In this document: positions 1 to 5,386 of the stretch, piece after piece
How positions within the stretch are numbered: position 1 is the first letter of the stretch
How the letters are laid out: each line of letters opens with the position of its first letter
Origin: Alistipes sp. UBA943
GTDB lineage: Bacteria; Bacteroidota; Bacteroidia; Bacteroidales; Rikenellaceae
DNA: 13,649 nt
Reading direction: 5' to 3'
Assembly: GCA_002293345.1 (NCBI GenBank)
Contig: DBDB01000031.1
Location: forward strand, 1-13,649
The notes under the pieces: model-generated
What the model was told of the DNA's origin: nothing
What the model saw: only the letters and a program-made list of their open reading frames with translations
Database searches by the model: none
Position numbers and translations under genes: made by a program

Positions 1-44
1 CTTCCGGTGATCATGTCCACTTGACGTTTCAATTTTTCTCTCAT
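1..44 (-). CDS. 5' end of an unidentified gene running off the left edge
   Basis: Only the first 14 codons are visible. The reverse complement of 1-44 starts with ATG and reads MREKLKRQVDMITG before the window ends. The start is inferred from position: it lies about 40 nt after an intrinsic terminator and about 185 nt after a Bacteroidota -7 element on the same strand, which is where a gene controlled by that leader should begin. A second ATG sits in frame at codon 11. There is no Shine-Dalgarno sequence, as is usual in this phylum. The peptide is charged and polar with no sign of a signal peptide in what can be seen. I do not recognise the family from so few residues and give no function. 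Confidence 0.55.
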   Translation of the reverse strand, partial: MREKLKRQVDMITG

Positions 45-84
45 AACGATTAAGTTTTAAAGTTTTACACTAACCTAACCGCAC

Positions 85-112
85 AAAAAAGGCGCGCATC
101 TACGATGCACGC
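85..112 (-). terminator. Intrinsic terminator inside the leader of the left-edge gene (attenuator candidate)
   Basis: Read on the minus strand, GCGTGCATC (112-104) pairs with GATGCGCGC (100-92) across a 3-nt loop. This makes nine base pairs, one of them G-U, and six U residues (90-85) follow within two bases. That is a complete intrinsic terminator. It lies upstream of the left-edge start codon rather than after a gene, so it either ends a small RNA or attenuates the gene. Its upstream arm shares 109-112 with a separate 9-bp long-range helix, the usual layout of a switchable terminator. Confidence 0.8.
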
Positions 113-228
113 ACTCAGGGTTCCGACACCCTTCTACCTTACAAAGTAAACGCACGCCAAAACGTGCCTTACCAAAAAGGTAGCCTAAATCTGTCAAGGT
201 CGGAATTTGAGTGCGTTTAGGCTGTATT
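109..228 (-). ncRNA. Structured 5' leader or small RNA, candidate riboswitch or attenuator
   Basis: The minus-strand transcript folds by eye into nested helices. P1 pairs 208-216 with 109-117 (9 bp, perfect). P2 pairs 199-205 with 121-127 (7 bp). P3 pairs 177-183 with 134-140 (7 bp). P4 pairs 163-167 with 152-156 around a 6-nt loop, with GTAA/TTAC just below it. A further 7-bp pairing, GCCTAAA (222-216) with TTTAGGC (189-183), crosses P1 and P2. It could be a pseudoknot or a competing hairpin. P1 overlaps the terminator stem by 4 nt, so P1 and a full terminator cannot both form. I could not match it to TPP, cobalamin, SAM-I, FMN or glycine consensus sequences from memory. Whether it binds a ligand, a protein or neither is inference. 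Confidence 0.6.
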
Positions 229-232
229 TGCT

Positions 233-241
233 GCAAAGATA
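233..241 (-). promoter_or_regulatory. -7 promoter element for the left-edge leader
   Basis: The minus strand reads TATCTTTGC, an exact fit to the Bacteroidota -7 consensus TAnnTTTG and identical to the elements before the tRNA pair and rplM. No good TTTG -33 box is found at the usual 19-21 nt spacing. Instead a GTGAAT-T-ATTCAC palindrome (252-264) lies there, partly covering the -33 position, and could be an operator. Transcription would start near 226-228. Confidence 0.6.
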
Positions 242-395
242 AGAAAAAATTGTGAATTATTCACTTCGGAGCCAGCGCTGGAATGCATGATTTTTCGCAG
301 TCCTGCGCCTGCGGCTGGAAAACCGCGCACAAAAACTATTCATTATCAATTATCCACTGCCGACTCCGAAGCGGGGAGGAGAATTTTGTGGATTT
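242..395. other. Palindrome-rich spacer between divergent promoters, no gene seen
   Basis: No credible coding frame is present. The stretch holds several inverted repeats: GTGAAT/ATTCAC at 252-264; the 10-bp perfect palindrome CCAGCGCTGG at 272-281; CGCAG-tc-CTGCG at 296-307; and an 8-bp outer pair, CTTCGGAG (264-271) with CTCCGAAG (364-371), enclosing the rest. The 108-bp span of the outer pair is close to the size of the two palindromic elements near 2735 and 6577, but it lacks their conserved core, so I do not group it with them. An AT-rich run (336-356) sits between the inner and outer repeats. Confidence 0.5.
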
Positions 396-427
396 TTTGC
401 GCGGATCAAAAAAAGTGTTATCTTTGC
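396..427 (+). promoter_or_regulatory. Consensus Bacteroidota promoter for the proline tRNA pair
   Basis: A -33 box TTTG (396-399) is followed after exactly 19 nt by the -7 box TATCTTTG (419-426). This matches the consensus for the Bacteroidota primary sigma factor at both boxes and at spacing. The expected start lies around 433, only a few bases before the first tRNA, which is a typical tRNA promoter layout. Confidence 0.85.
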
Positions 428-438
428 GTCTCGATTTA

Positions 439-513
439 CGGGGTGTAGCGCAGTCCGGTTAGCGCACCTGCTTTGGGAGCAGGGGGTCCCAGGTTCGAAT
501 CCTGGTACCCCGA
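439..513 (+). tRNA. tRNA-Pro, anticodon TGG
   Basis: A full cloverleaf can be drawn. The acceptor stem pairs 439-445 with 506-512, with one G-U pair at the inner end. The anticodon stem CCTGC/GCAGG encloses loop TTTGGGA with anticodon TGG at 474-476. The T stem CCAGG/CCTGG encloses TTCGAAT. The discriminator is A513. The C1-G72 pair with A73 and the GG in the anticodon are bacterial proline identity elements. CCA is not encoded, so it must be added after transcription. The TGG anticodon can read several CCN codons. It is the first gene of a two-tRNA unit. Confidence 0.96.
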
Positions 514-537
514 CAATCGAATCTTCACGAAAATGTA

Positions 538-612
538 CGGGGTGTAGCGCAGTCCGGTTAGCGCGCCAGCTTCGGGAGTTGGAGGCCGCTGGTTCGAATC
601 CAGTCTCCCCGA
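538..612 (+). tRNA. tRNA-Pro, anticodon CGG
   Basis: The first 27 nt are identical to the preceding proline tRNA, so the two look like duplicates that diverged. The anticodon stem CCAGC/GTTGG encloses TTCGGGA with anticodon CGG at 573-575, reading CCG. The T stem is GCTGG/CCAGT around TTCGAAT, and the discriminator is A612. CCA is not encoded. The acceptor stem pairs 538-544 with 605-611 but has a U-U mismatch at the sixth pair (543/606), which is unusual for a functional tRNA though tolerable. A 24-nt spacer without its own consensus promoter suggests co-transcription with the first tRNA. Confidence 0.93.
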
Positions 613-637
613 CATTTTTACTTTATCTTTTTAAAAA

Positions 638-1741
638 TCACTCTTGGAAATAACGCTCCAACAACTCGTTCGCCGCGGCGAAGGGGGTGATTTTGTGTGC
701 ACGCATCTCATCCTCCACAGAAGACAGACGGTGCGCGATCGACGGGTCGTTATAGAAACGTCCGAGAAGGGTCGCGTCGATCGTTTCGCGCATCCAATAA
801 TTGTTCTGGTGCGTGCGGTTGCGATCGAAATAGCCGTTCGATCGCACATGCGTGAGGTAGTCTCGGATGCCGTTCCACACGTTTTCGAGACCATTGCCCG
901 TCACGGATGAACAGGTGTAGACCTTTGGACGAACGCCAGATTCGGGTAGGGGGAAAAGTCCCAACGCACCCTGATACTGCACGCGGGCCGCATCGGCACG
1001 GAGGATATTTTCACCGTCTGCTTTCGTGATCACCATCATGTCAGCCATCTCCATGATCCCACGTTTGATACCCTGCAAATCATCTCCCGCACCGGCAATT
1101 TGCAACATCAGAAAGAGATCCGTCATTGAATGTACTGCTGTTTCGGACTGTCCGACACCCACCGTTTCGACAAAAATAACGTCGTACCCCGCCGCTTCGC
1201 AGAGGACGATCGTCTCGCGTGTTTTGCGTGCCACGCCACCCAGTGAACCTGCCGATGGGGAGGGGCGTATAAATGCGTCGGGGTTCGCGGTGAGGGACTC
1301 CATGCGGGTTTTGTCGCCTAAAATAGAGCCGCCGCTTCGGCCGGATGAGGGGTCGATCGCAAGCACAGATAATTTACGTCCTTCTTTTGTCACCATCCCG
1401 CCAATGGCCTCGATGAAGGTCGATTTGCCGGCTCCCGGGACGCCCGTAATGCCGATACGGATGGATTTCCCAGCGTGAGGAAGGCATGCCTCGATGATCT
1501 CTTGTGCCTGAGCGTAGTGATCGGGATTGTTGCTCTCGATGAGCGTGATGGCTTGCGCGAGGATCGTGACGTCCTGTGCGAGAATGCCTGCGACATATTC
1601 CTCAGTCGTGAATCTGCGGCGCCGCGGACGCGTGAAGTGAGGATTGACGATCGGTTGCTCCGTCACGCCTCCCATGACATCCAGTGCCGAATCGTGATGA
1701 GCGGCATGCTCCTTTTCAAAATGGTCTATCGGACGGGTCAT
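638..1741 (-). CDS. meaB: Methylmalonyl-CoA mutase-associated GTPase MeaB (ArgK family)
   Basis: The 367-residue product is a P-loop GTPase of the MeaB/ArgK family, which gates delivery and repair of the adenosylcobalamin cofactor of methylmalonyl-CoA mutase in the cytoplasm. Visible motifs are the Walker A GVPGAGKST (residues 100-108), the family signatures AIDPSS and ILGDKTRM (about 128-147), GSLGGVARKTRET (about 165-177) and the switch segment ETVGVGQSE (192-200). The G4 guanine-specificity motif reads TKAD (239-242) where NKAD is usual. I chose ATG at 1741 over an earlier in-frame ATG because it overlaps the stop of the upstream gene as ATGA, indicating coupling, and because MTRPIDHF fits the family's N-terminal length. 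The mutase genes are not in the window, but the epimerase and decarboxylase of the same pathway are divergently encoded next door. Confidence 0.95.
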   Translation of the reverse strand: MTRPIDHFEKEHAAHHDSALDVMGGVTEQPIVNPHFTRPRRRRFTTEEYVAGILAQDVTILAQAITLIESNNPDHYAQAQEIIEACLPHAGKSIRIGITGVPGAGKSTFIEAIGGMVTKEGRKLSVLAIDPSSGRSGGSILGDKTRMESLTANPDAFIRPSPSAGSLGGVARKTRETIVLCEAAGYDVIFVETVGVGQSETAVHSMTDLFLMLQIAGAGDDLQGIKRGIMEMADMMVITKADGENILRADAARVQYQGALGLFPLPESGVRPKVYTCSSVTGNGLENVWNGIRDYLTHVRSNGYFDRNRTHQNNYWMRETIDATLLGRFYNDPSIAHRLSSVEDEMRAHKITPFAAANELLERYFQE

Positions 1742-2253
1742 GACAGTTTCGAGATCACGTTGTCGTTGAGTTGCATCGGGTTGCCCATCCACAGGACACG
1801 ATTCTTGGTGTCGACCACGACGCTGAACGGCACGTATTGCACTCCGAATGCGGGAAATATCCTCTTGTGGGTGTCTGTCGCGGCAGTGACACGGGCGTTC
1901 AGGTGCATCGACACGACAGGTGACACGACGTCGACCGCCTCTTGTGCCACGATAACGGCATGCAGGTTCGGGTTCGTATCGACGACGGTGTCCACATGGG
2001 TGAGTTGCTGGCGGATGCCGCCGTTTTGTGAGTGGATGAATACGAGCCAGGTGACACGCTCAGCAGTAGGCTTTTTGTCGCTCCCCCCGCGGGGGTGCTC
2101 CGCCGCAGGCGGTAGCTTGGGCGGGGGGGAGATCCAGGTGACGTTTTTCAGTTCCGGGGCCCGCTCGCCCACGATAAGCCGTTGCGCATGGGCGGAACGA
2201 AGTCCTGCAAACGCTCCTGCGGCGAGTAAAATGGCGACGAAAAAATATTTCAT
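1738..2253 (-). CDS. Secreted thioredoxin-fold protein lacking the CXXC motif
   Basis: The 171-residue product begins with a clear signal peptide (charged MK, hydrophobic 4-17, AHA before a likely cut after residue 23), so it is exported. The mature start RLIVGERAPELKNVTW resembles TlpA/AhpC-TSA proteins, and YVPFSVVVD (140-148) looks like the cis-proline loop and the strand after it. Where a TlpA protein has FWATWCxxCR, this one has FIHSQNGGIR (72-81), so both redox cysteines are replaced (N77, I80). In fact the protein has no cysteine at all. It is therefore unlikely to be a thiol oxidoreductase and may be a binding or structural relative. A proline/glycine-rich segment (42-58) is encoded by a GC-rich palindrome. 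The stop overlaps the meaB start by 4 nt. The fold assignment is moderate and the role unknown. Confidence 0.75.
   Translation of the reverse strand: MKYFFVAILLAAGAFAGLRSAHAQRLIVGERAPELKNVTWISPPPKLPPAAEHPRGGSDKKPTAERVTWLVFIHSQNGGIRQQLTHVDTVVDTNPNLHAVIVAQEAVDVVSPVVSMHLNARVTAATDTHKRIFPAFGVQYVPFSVVVDTKNRVLWMGNPMQLNDNVISKLS
2081..2131. repeat. GC-rich palindromic insert within the thioredoxin-like gene
   Basis: This 51-bp stretch has 8-bp terminal inverted repeats, CTCCCCCC (2081-2088) and GGGGGGAG (2124-2131), and a central perfect hairpin CCGCC-gca-GGCGG (2100-2112). It is far more GC-rich than its surroundings. Its length is a multiple of three, and on the minus strand it is read as an in-frame proline, alanine and glycine-rich linker. 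The look is that of a small palindromic element tolerated inside a gene. No second copy lies in the window, so mobility is inference. Confidence 0.55.
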
Positions 2254-2321
2254 AGACGAAAATTTTTACCAAGGTAGTGAAAATTCAAATAAATGACTAA
2301 ATTTGTCGAAATTTTGTAAAG
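2254..2321 (+). promoter_or_regulatory. Divergent intergenic region with -7 element for the epimerase operon
   Basis: This AT-rich 68-bp gap separates the divergent thioredoxin-like and epimerase genes. On the plus strand TAAATTTG (2298-2305) fits the -7 consensus TAnnTTTG and would give a start about 10 nt before the epimerase ATG. No convincing TTTG -33 box is present at 19-21 nt upstream. On the minus strand TACCTTGG (2275-2268) is a weaker -7 candidate for the thioredoxin-like and meaB pair. Confidence 0.45.
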
Positions 2322-2723
2322 ATGGAACTGACACACATTGAGCATTTGGGGATTGCGGTCCCGAGTTTGGAGGAGGCGATTCCCTATTGGGAGGGCGTGA
2401 TGGGACTGACGTGTTACGCGATCGAAGAGGTGGCGGATCAGAAGGTGCGTACGGCGTTCTTTAAGCTGGGTGACACGAAAATCGAGCTCCTGGAGCCGAT
2501 GAGTGAGGATAGCACGATCGCCAAGTTCCTGGAGACCAAAGGGCAGGGGATCCATCACATTGCGTTTGCGTGCAAGGACATCGAGGCCCAGTTGGCCGAC
2601 GCGGAGAACCGCGGGATCAAATTGATCGACAAGCAACCCCGTAAAGGTGCCGAAGGGATGACGATCGCGTTCCTGCATCCTAAATCTACGCAGGGGATAT
2701 TGACAGAACTATGCACAAAATGA
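2322..2723 (+). CDS. mce: Methylmalonyl-CoA epimerase
   Basis: The 133-residue product is a vicinal-oxygen-chelate (glyoxalase fold) protein matching methylmalonyl-CoA epimerase. This cytoplasmic enzyme interconverts the (R) and (S) forms of methylmalonyl-CoA and links the B12 mutase to the decarboxylase. The two beta-alpha-beta-beta-beta halves are recognisable. HLGIAVPSLEEAIPYW (8-23) opens the first and GIHHIAFACKDIEAQL (76-91) the second. Likely metal ligands are His8, Glu55 in KIELLEP, His79 and Glu129 in LTEL, by analogy with the family. Length is typical (130-150). It leads a plus-strand series with the decarboxylase subunits, although 158 bp and a palindromic element separate it from the next gene. 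The start is supported by the family N-terminus and a -7 element just upstream. Confidence 0.95.
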   Translation: MELTHIEHLGIAVPSLEEAIPYWEGVMGLTCYAIEEVADQKVRTAFFKLGDTKIELLEPMSEDSTIAKFLETKGQGIHHIAFACKDIEAQLADAENRGIKLIDKQPRKGAEGMTIAFLHPKSTQGILTELCTK

Positions 2724-2734
2724 TAATTTGCGTT

Positions 2735-2838
2735 TTTCGCGGGTGATTTTCGCACATCCTTGTCGTTCAGTCGGTCATGTACATGGAGTACACTCCCTCC
2801 TTCTCTCCGGCGCTCAGTGCAAAAATCCCTCCCCGAAA
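2735..2838. repeat. Palindromic intergenic element, copy 1
   Basis: Nested inverted repeats span this 104-bp stretch: TTTCG (2735-2739) with CGAAA (2834-2838); GATTTTCGCAC (2745-2755) with GTGCAAAAATC (2817-2827), 10 of 11 pairing; and a central TGTAC/GTACA stem (2778-2782, 2788-2792). The core at 2773-2796 is GGTCATGTAC and AGTACACTCC around a 4-base centre. The same two 10-mers occur with the same spacing in the element at 6577-6689. No coding function is seen. An ATG inside the core at 2777 is in frame with the next gene but is not its start. Confidence 0.7.
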
Positions 2839-2881
2839 TTCCACAAATAGAATAAGGAATATTATAAATACATTACATACG

Positions 2882-4444
2882 ATGAGTGATATTCAGGAAA
2901 AAGTCGACCAGCTGATCAAAAACCGCGAGACGGCCCGTATGGGCGGCGGTCAGAAACGTATCGACGATCAGCATGCGAAGGGTAAATATACAGCCCGCGA
3001 GCGTATCCAGATGCTGCTGGACGAAGGATCGTTCGAGGAGTTCGATATGTTCGTCACGCACCGCTGTTACGACTTCGGGATGGAAAAATCGCATACGTTC
3101 GGTGACGGTGTGGTGACCGGTTATGGTACGATCGACGGACGATTGGTCTATGTGTTCGCGCAGGATTTCACCGTGACGGCTGGTTCGCTCTCCCTCTCGA
3201 TGTCGGACAAGATCTGCAAGGTGATGGATATGGCGTTGCGCAACGGCGCTCCGTGTATCGGTCTGAATGACTCCGGCGGTGCGCGCATCCAGGAGGGTGT
3301 GAACGCGTTGGCGGGGTATGCGAATATCTTCCAACGCAATGTGATGTCGTCGGGTGTGGTGCCGCAGATCTCCGCCATCTTCGGCCCTTGTGCCGGTGGT
3401 GCCGTTTATTCTCCCGCGTTGACGGACTTCATTGTCATGAAAAAAGATACCTCGTACATGTTCCTCACGGGACCCAAAGTGGTGAAAACCGTGACCGGTG
3501 AGGATGTGACGCAGGAGGAGTTGGGTGGCGCGCAGATGCATACCACCAAATCCGGTGTGGCACAGTTCGCCGTCGATACCGAGGAGGAGGGCATGCAGTT
3601 GATTCGCAAACTCATCTCGTACATGCCGCAGAACAATATGGAGGATGCTCCGCTGATGGCGTGCAACGATAAAATATCGCGTTTGGAGGATTCGCTCAAT
3701 GATATTATTCCCGATAGCCCCAACAAACCGTATGACATGATGGAGGTGATTCGTGCGATTGTCGATAACGGTGAATACCTGGAGTCGGCGGCCGGTTACG
3801 CGAAAAATATCATCACCTGTTTTGCCCGTTTCAACGGTCAGAGTGTGGGTATCATCGCCAATCAGCCGAAATTTATGGCCGGTGTGTTGGATATCAACGC
3901 GAGCCGTAAAGCGGCGCGTTTCGTACGATTCTGCGACGCGTTCAATATTCCGATCGTTACGTTGGTAGACGTTCCGGGATTCCTTCCGGGTACGGCTCAG
4001 GAGTATGGCGGTGTGATCACGCACGGTGCGAAATTGCTGTTCGCATATTGTGAAGCCACCGTGCCGAAAGTGACCGTGACGCTGCGTAAAGCCTATGGAG
4101 GTGCGTATATCGTGATGTCGTCCAAACACATTCGTGGCGATGTGAACTATGCGTGGCCGACCGCCGAGATCGCTGTGATGGGTGCGAGTGGTGCCGTGGA
4201 GGTGCTGAATGCCAAGGAAACCGCCGCGATCGAGAATCCCGAGGAGCGTGCCAAATTCGTGGCCGAAAAGGAGAAGGAGTATCGCGACAAGTTCTCGAAT
4301 CCGTACAACGCCGCACGTTACGGTTATATCGACGACGTGATCGAGCCGCGTAACACGCGTTTCCGTGTCATCCGCGCGTTGCAGTCGCTGGCAACCAAAC
4401 GGTTGCAGAATCCGGCCAAGAAACACTCTAATATTCCGCTGTAG
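2882..4444 (+). CDS. mmdA: Methylmalonyl-CoA decarboxylase alpha subunit (carboxyltransferase)
   Basis: The 520-residue protein is an acyl-CoA carboxyltransferase with the two crotonase-like halves of the MmdA/PccB family. It moves the carboxyl group of methylmalonyl-CoA to biotin on the carrier subunit, releasing propionyl-CoA on the cytoplasmic face of the pump. Landmarks are the N-terminal GKYTARERIQMLLDEGSFEE (34-53), the first oxyanion-hole region SGGARIQEG (131-139), AGGAVYSPALTDF (171-183), GPKVVKTVTGEDV (197-209), and the C-terminal VDVPGFLPGTAQEYGG and RGDVNYAWPTAEIAVMG blocks. The reading frame is open 35 codons further upstream, but that part runs through the palindromic element and lacks family similarity. 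MSDIQEKVDQL at 2882 matches the usual N-terminus. The next gene starts 2 nt after the stop, so the subunits form an operon. Confidence 0.96.
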   Translation: MSDIQEKVDQLIKNRETARMGGGQKRIDDQHAKGKYTARERIQMLLDEGSFEEFDMFVTHRCYDFGMEKSHTFGDGVVTGYGTIDGRLVYVFAQDFTVTAGSLSLSMSDKICKVMDMALRNGAPCIGLNDSGGARIQEGVNALAGYANIFQRNVMSSGVVPQISAIFGPCAGGAVYSPALTDFIVMKKDTSYMFLTGPKVVKTVTGEDVTQEELGGAQMHTTKSGVAQFAVDTEEEGMQLIRKLISYMPQNNMEDAPLMACNDKISRLEDSLNDIIPDSPNKPYDMMEVIRAIVDNGEYLESAAGYAKNIITCFARFNGQSVGIIANQPKFMAGVLDINASRKAARFVRFCDAFNIPIVTLVDVPGFLPGTAQEYGGVITHGAKLLFAYCEATVPKVTVTLRKAYGGAYIVMSSKHIRGDVNYAWPTAEIAVMGASGAVEVLNAKETAAIENPEERAKFVAEKEKEYRDKFSNPYNAARYGYIDDVIEPRNTRFRVIRALQSLATKRLQNPAKKHSNIPL

Positions 4445-4446
4445 CC

Positions 4447-4827
4447 ATGGTGAGCGTATTACAAATGGGTGCGGAGAGCATTCTGAAAAACGATCCGTAT
4501 GGGTTGTACGTGGCGCTGATCTCGGTGACGGTGGTGCTGTCGGCCCTCATCGTGCTGTTTTTCCTCATCTGGGGTTTCGGACGACTGATGGTGCGTTCGG
4601 CTGCCGCTCCGCGAAAAGAGGGTAAAGTGTCGATGTCGTCGATGCTCAAAAAGGAGGATGGCGTGAATGCCGAACTGATAGCAGCTATCGGGCTGGCGTT
4701 GAAACTGGACGGTGTCGAACGTCACGATAAGGAGAGCGAGGTGATCACGTTGAACAAGGTGGCGCGTGTCTATTCGCCGTGGAGCTCGAAAATCCATGGA
4801 TTAACGCATGAACCGAGCCGAAGATAG
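4447..4827 (+). CDS. Decarboxylase small membrane subunit (OadG / MmdD family)
   Basis: The 126-residue product has one strong transmembrane helix (about 19-46), followed by a basic stretch and a soluble tail. In sodium-pumping decarboxylases this small subunit (gamma of OadGAB, delta of the methylmalonyl enzyme) anchors the carboxyltransferase and biotin carrier to the membrane-embedded beta subunit and stabilises the complex. The C-terminal motif SPWSSKIHGL (109-118) is close to the SPWSSK signature I associate with Bacteroidota members of the family. The alpha-subunit stop is 2 nt upstream and the biotin carrier follows after 88 bp. The N-terminus (MVSVLQMGAESILKNDPYGLY) is consistent with a periplasmic or peripheral leader before the helix. 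These proteins vary greatly in sequence, so the call rests on position, topology and the C-terminal motif. Confidence 0.85.
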   Translation: MVSVLQMGAESILKNDPYGLYVALISVTVVLSALIVLFFLIWGFGRLMVRSAAAPRKEGKVSMSSMLKKEDGVNAELIAAIGLALKLDGVERHDKESEVITLNKVARVYSPWSSKIHGLTHEPSRR

Positions 4828-4828
4828 A

Positions 4829-4850
4829 GGGCCGAGATAGGGGGCCGAGG
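4829..4850 (+). repeat. G-rich intergenic repeat, GGGGGCCGAG type (tandem)
   Basis: GGGCCGAG (4829-4836) and GGGGGCCGAGG (4840-4850) lie side by side in the 88-bp gap between the small membrane subunit and the biotin carrier. The same motif recurs, again doubled, in the gaps before rpsB and before gyrB, always with the G-rich strand as the coding strand. Confidence 0.5.
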
Positions 4851-4915
4851 GGAGTCGAGAGGATGCTTCCGGGGACGTGTGTGGGCGAGGTGTAGAATTA
4901 GGATAATATAAGATT

Positions 4916-5383
4916 ATGAAAGAGTATACATTGAAGATTAACGGCAACGTGTACGACGTGGCGATCGTGTCGCGGACGGAGGATATTGCCGAAGTGAGTG
5001 TGAACGGTACGATGTACGAGGTCGAGCTGGGCGGTATGGAGGTGAAACCGACGGTGTTGAAGACGCCACAGGTGGCGGCCATTCCGGCGACACACCCGGT
5101 GCAACCCTCCGCTGTGGCGATGCCTGCCGCGAAACCGGGTTCACATGGGGGCGGCGGTCACGTCGGAGCGGCAAACGCTGTGAAAAGTCCCCTGCCGGGC
5201 GTCATCCTGGATATCAAGGTGCGCGAGGGCGACCGTGTCGAGATAGGTACGCCGTTGGCGATCCTCGAAGCGATGAAGATGGAGAATAACATCGAGTCCG
5301 ACCGTTCTGGCGTCGTGAAGAGTGTGAAGGTACACCGTGGAGACTCTGTGTTGGAGGGCGATATATTGATCGTAATCGAGTAG
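4916..5383 (+). CDS. mmdC: Biotin carrier subunit of methylmalonyl-CoA decarboxylase
   Basis: The 155-residue protein carries biotin between the carboxyltransferase and the sodium-pumping beta subunit. Residues 1-45 form a small beta-rich domain typical of Bacteroidota carriers (EYTLKINGNVYDVAI). A flexible proline, alanine and glycine linker (about 46-88) follows, then a biotinyl domain (about 89-155) with the attachment motif EAMKMEN. The biotinylated residue should be Lys121. SPLPGVILDI and the repeated GD turns (KVREGDRVE, VHRGDSVLEGD) mark the two hairpins of the flattened barrel. A biotin protein ligase is needed and is not in the window. The beta subunit begins 3 nt after the stop. The start at 4916 is the only one giving the full N-terminal domain. 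Confidence 0.95.
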   Translation: MKEYTLKINGNVYDVAIVSRTEDIAEVSVNGTMYEVELGGMEVKPTVLKTPQVAAIPATHPVQPSAVAMPAAKPGSHGGGGHVGAANAVKSPLPGVILDIKVREGDRVEIGTPLAILEAMKMENNIESDRSGVVKSVKVHRGDSVLEGDILIVIE

Positions 5384-5386
5384 CGT

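Noticed and set aside
85..228. 6S RNA as the identity of the left-edge RNA
   Set aside because: The rod-like pairing is superficially similar, but I see no convincing large central bubble, the length is short for 6S, and the terminator overlaps the closing helix. I keep it as a leader or unassigned small RNA.
613..637. Terminator for the tRNA pair or meaB
   Set aside because: The gap is T- and A-rich but contains no stable hairpin.
1742..1792. Possible earlier start of meaB
   Set aside because: It would overlap the thioredoxin-like gene by 55 bp and adds 17 residues without family similarity, while the ATGA overlap at 1741 is a standard coupling junction.
1475..2296. Plus-strand open frame of 273 codons opposite meaB and the thioredoxin-like gene
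   Set aside because: The minus-strand genes have a signal peptide, a GTPase fold and a coupled ATGA junction. The plus-strand product has none of these.
2777..2881. Possible earlier start of mmdA
   Set aside because: The ATG at 2777 sits inside the palindromic element core and adds 35 residues unlike MmdA N-termini. MSDIQEKVDQL at 2882 fits the family.
2873..4426. Open frame of 517 codons antisense to mmdA
   Set aside because: It is the mirror of mmdA codon periodicity. The peptide is rich in His, Arg and Thr without family features.
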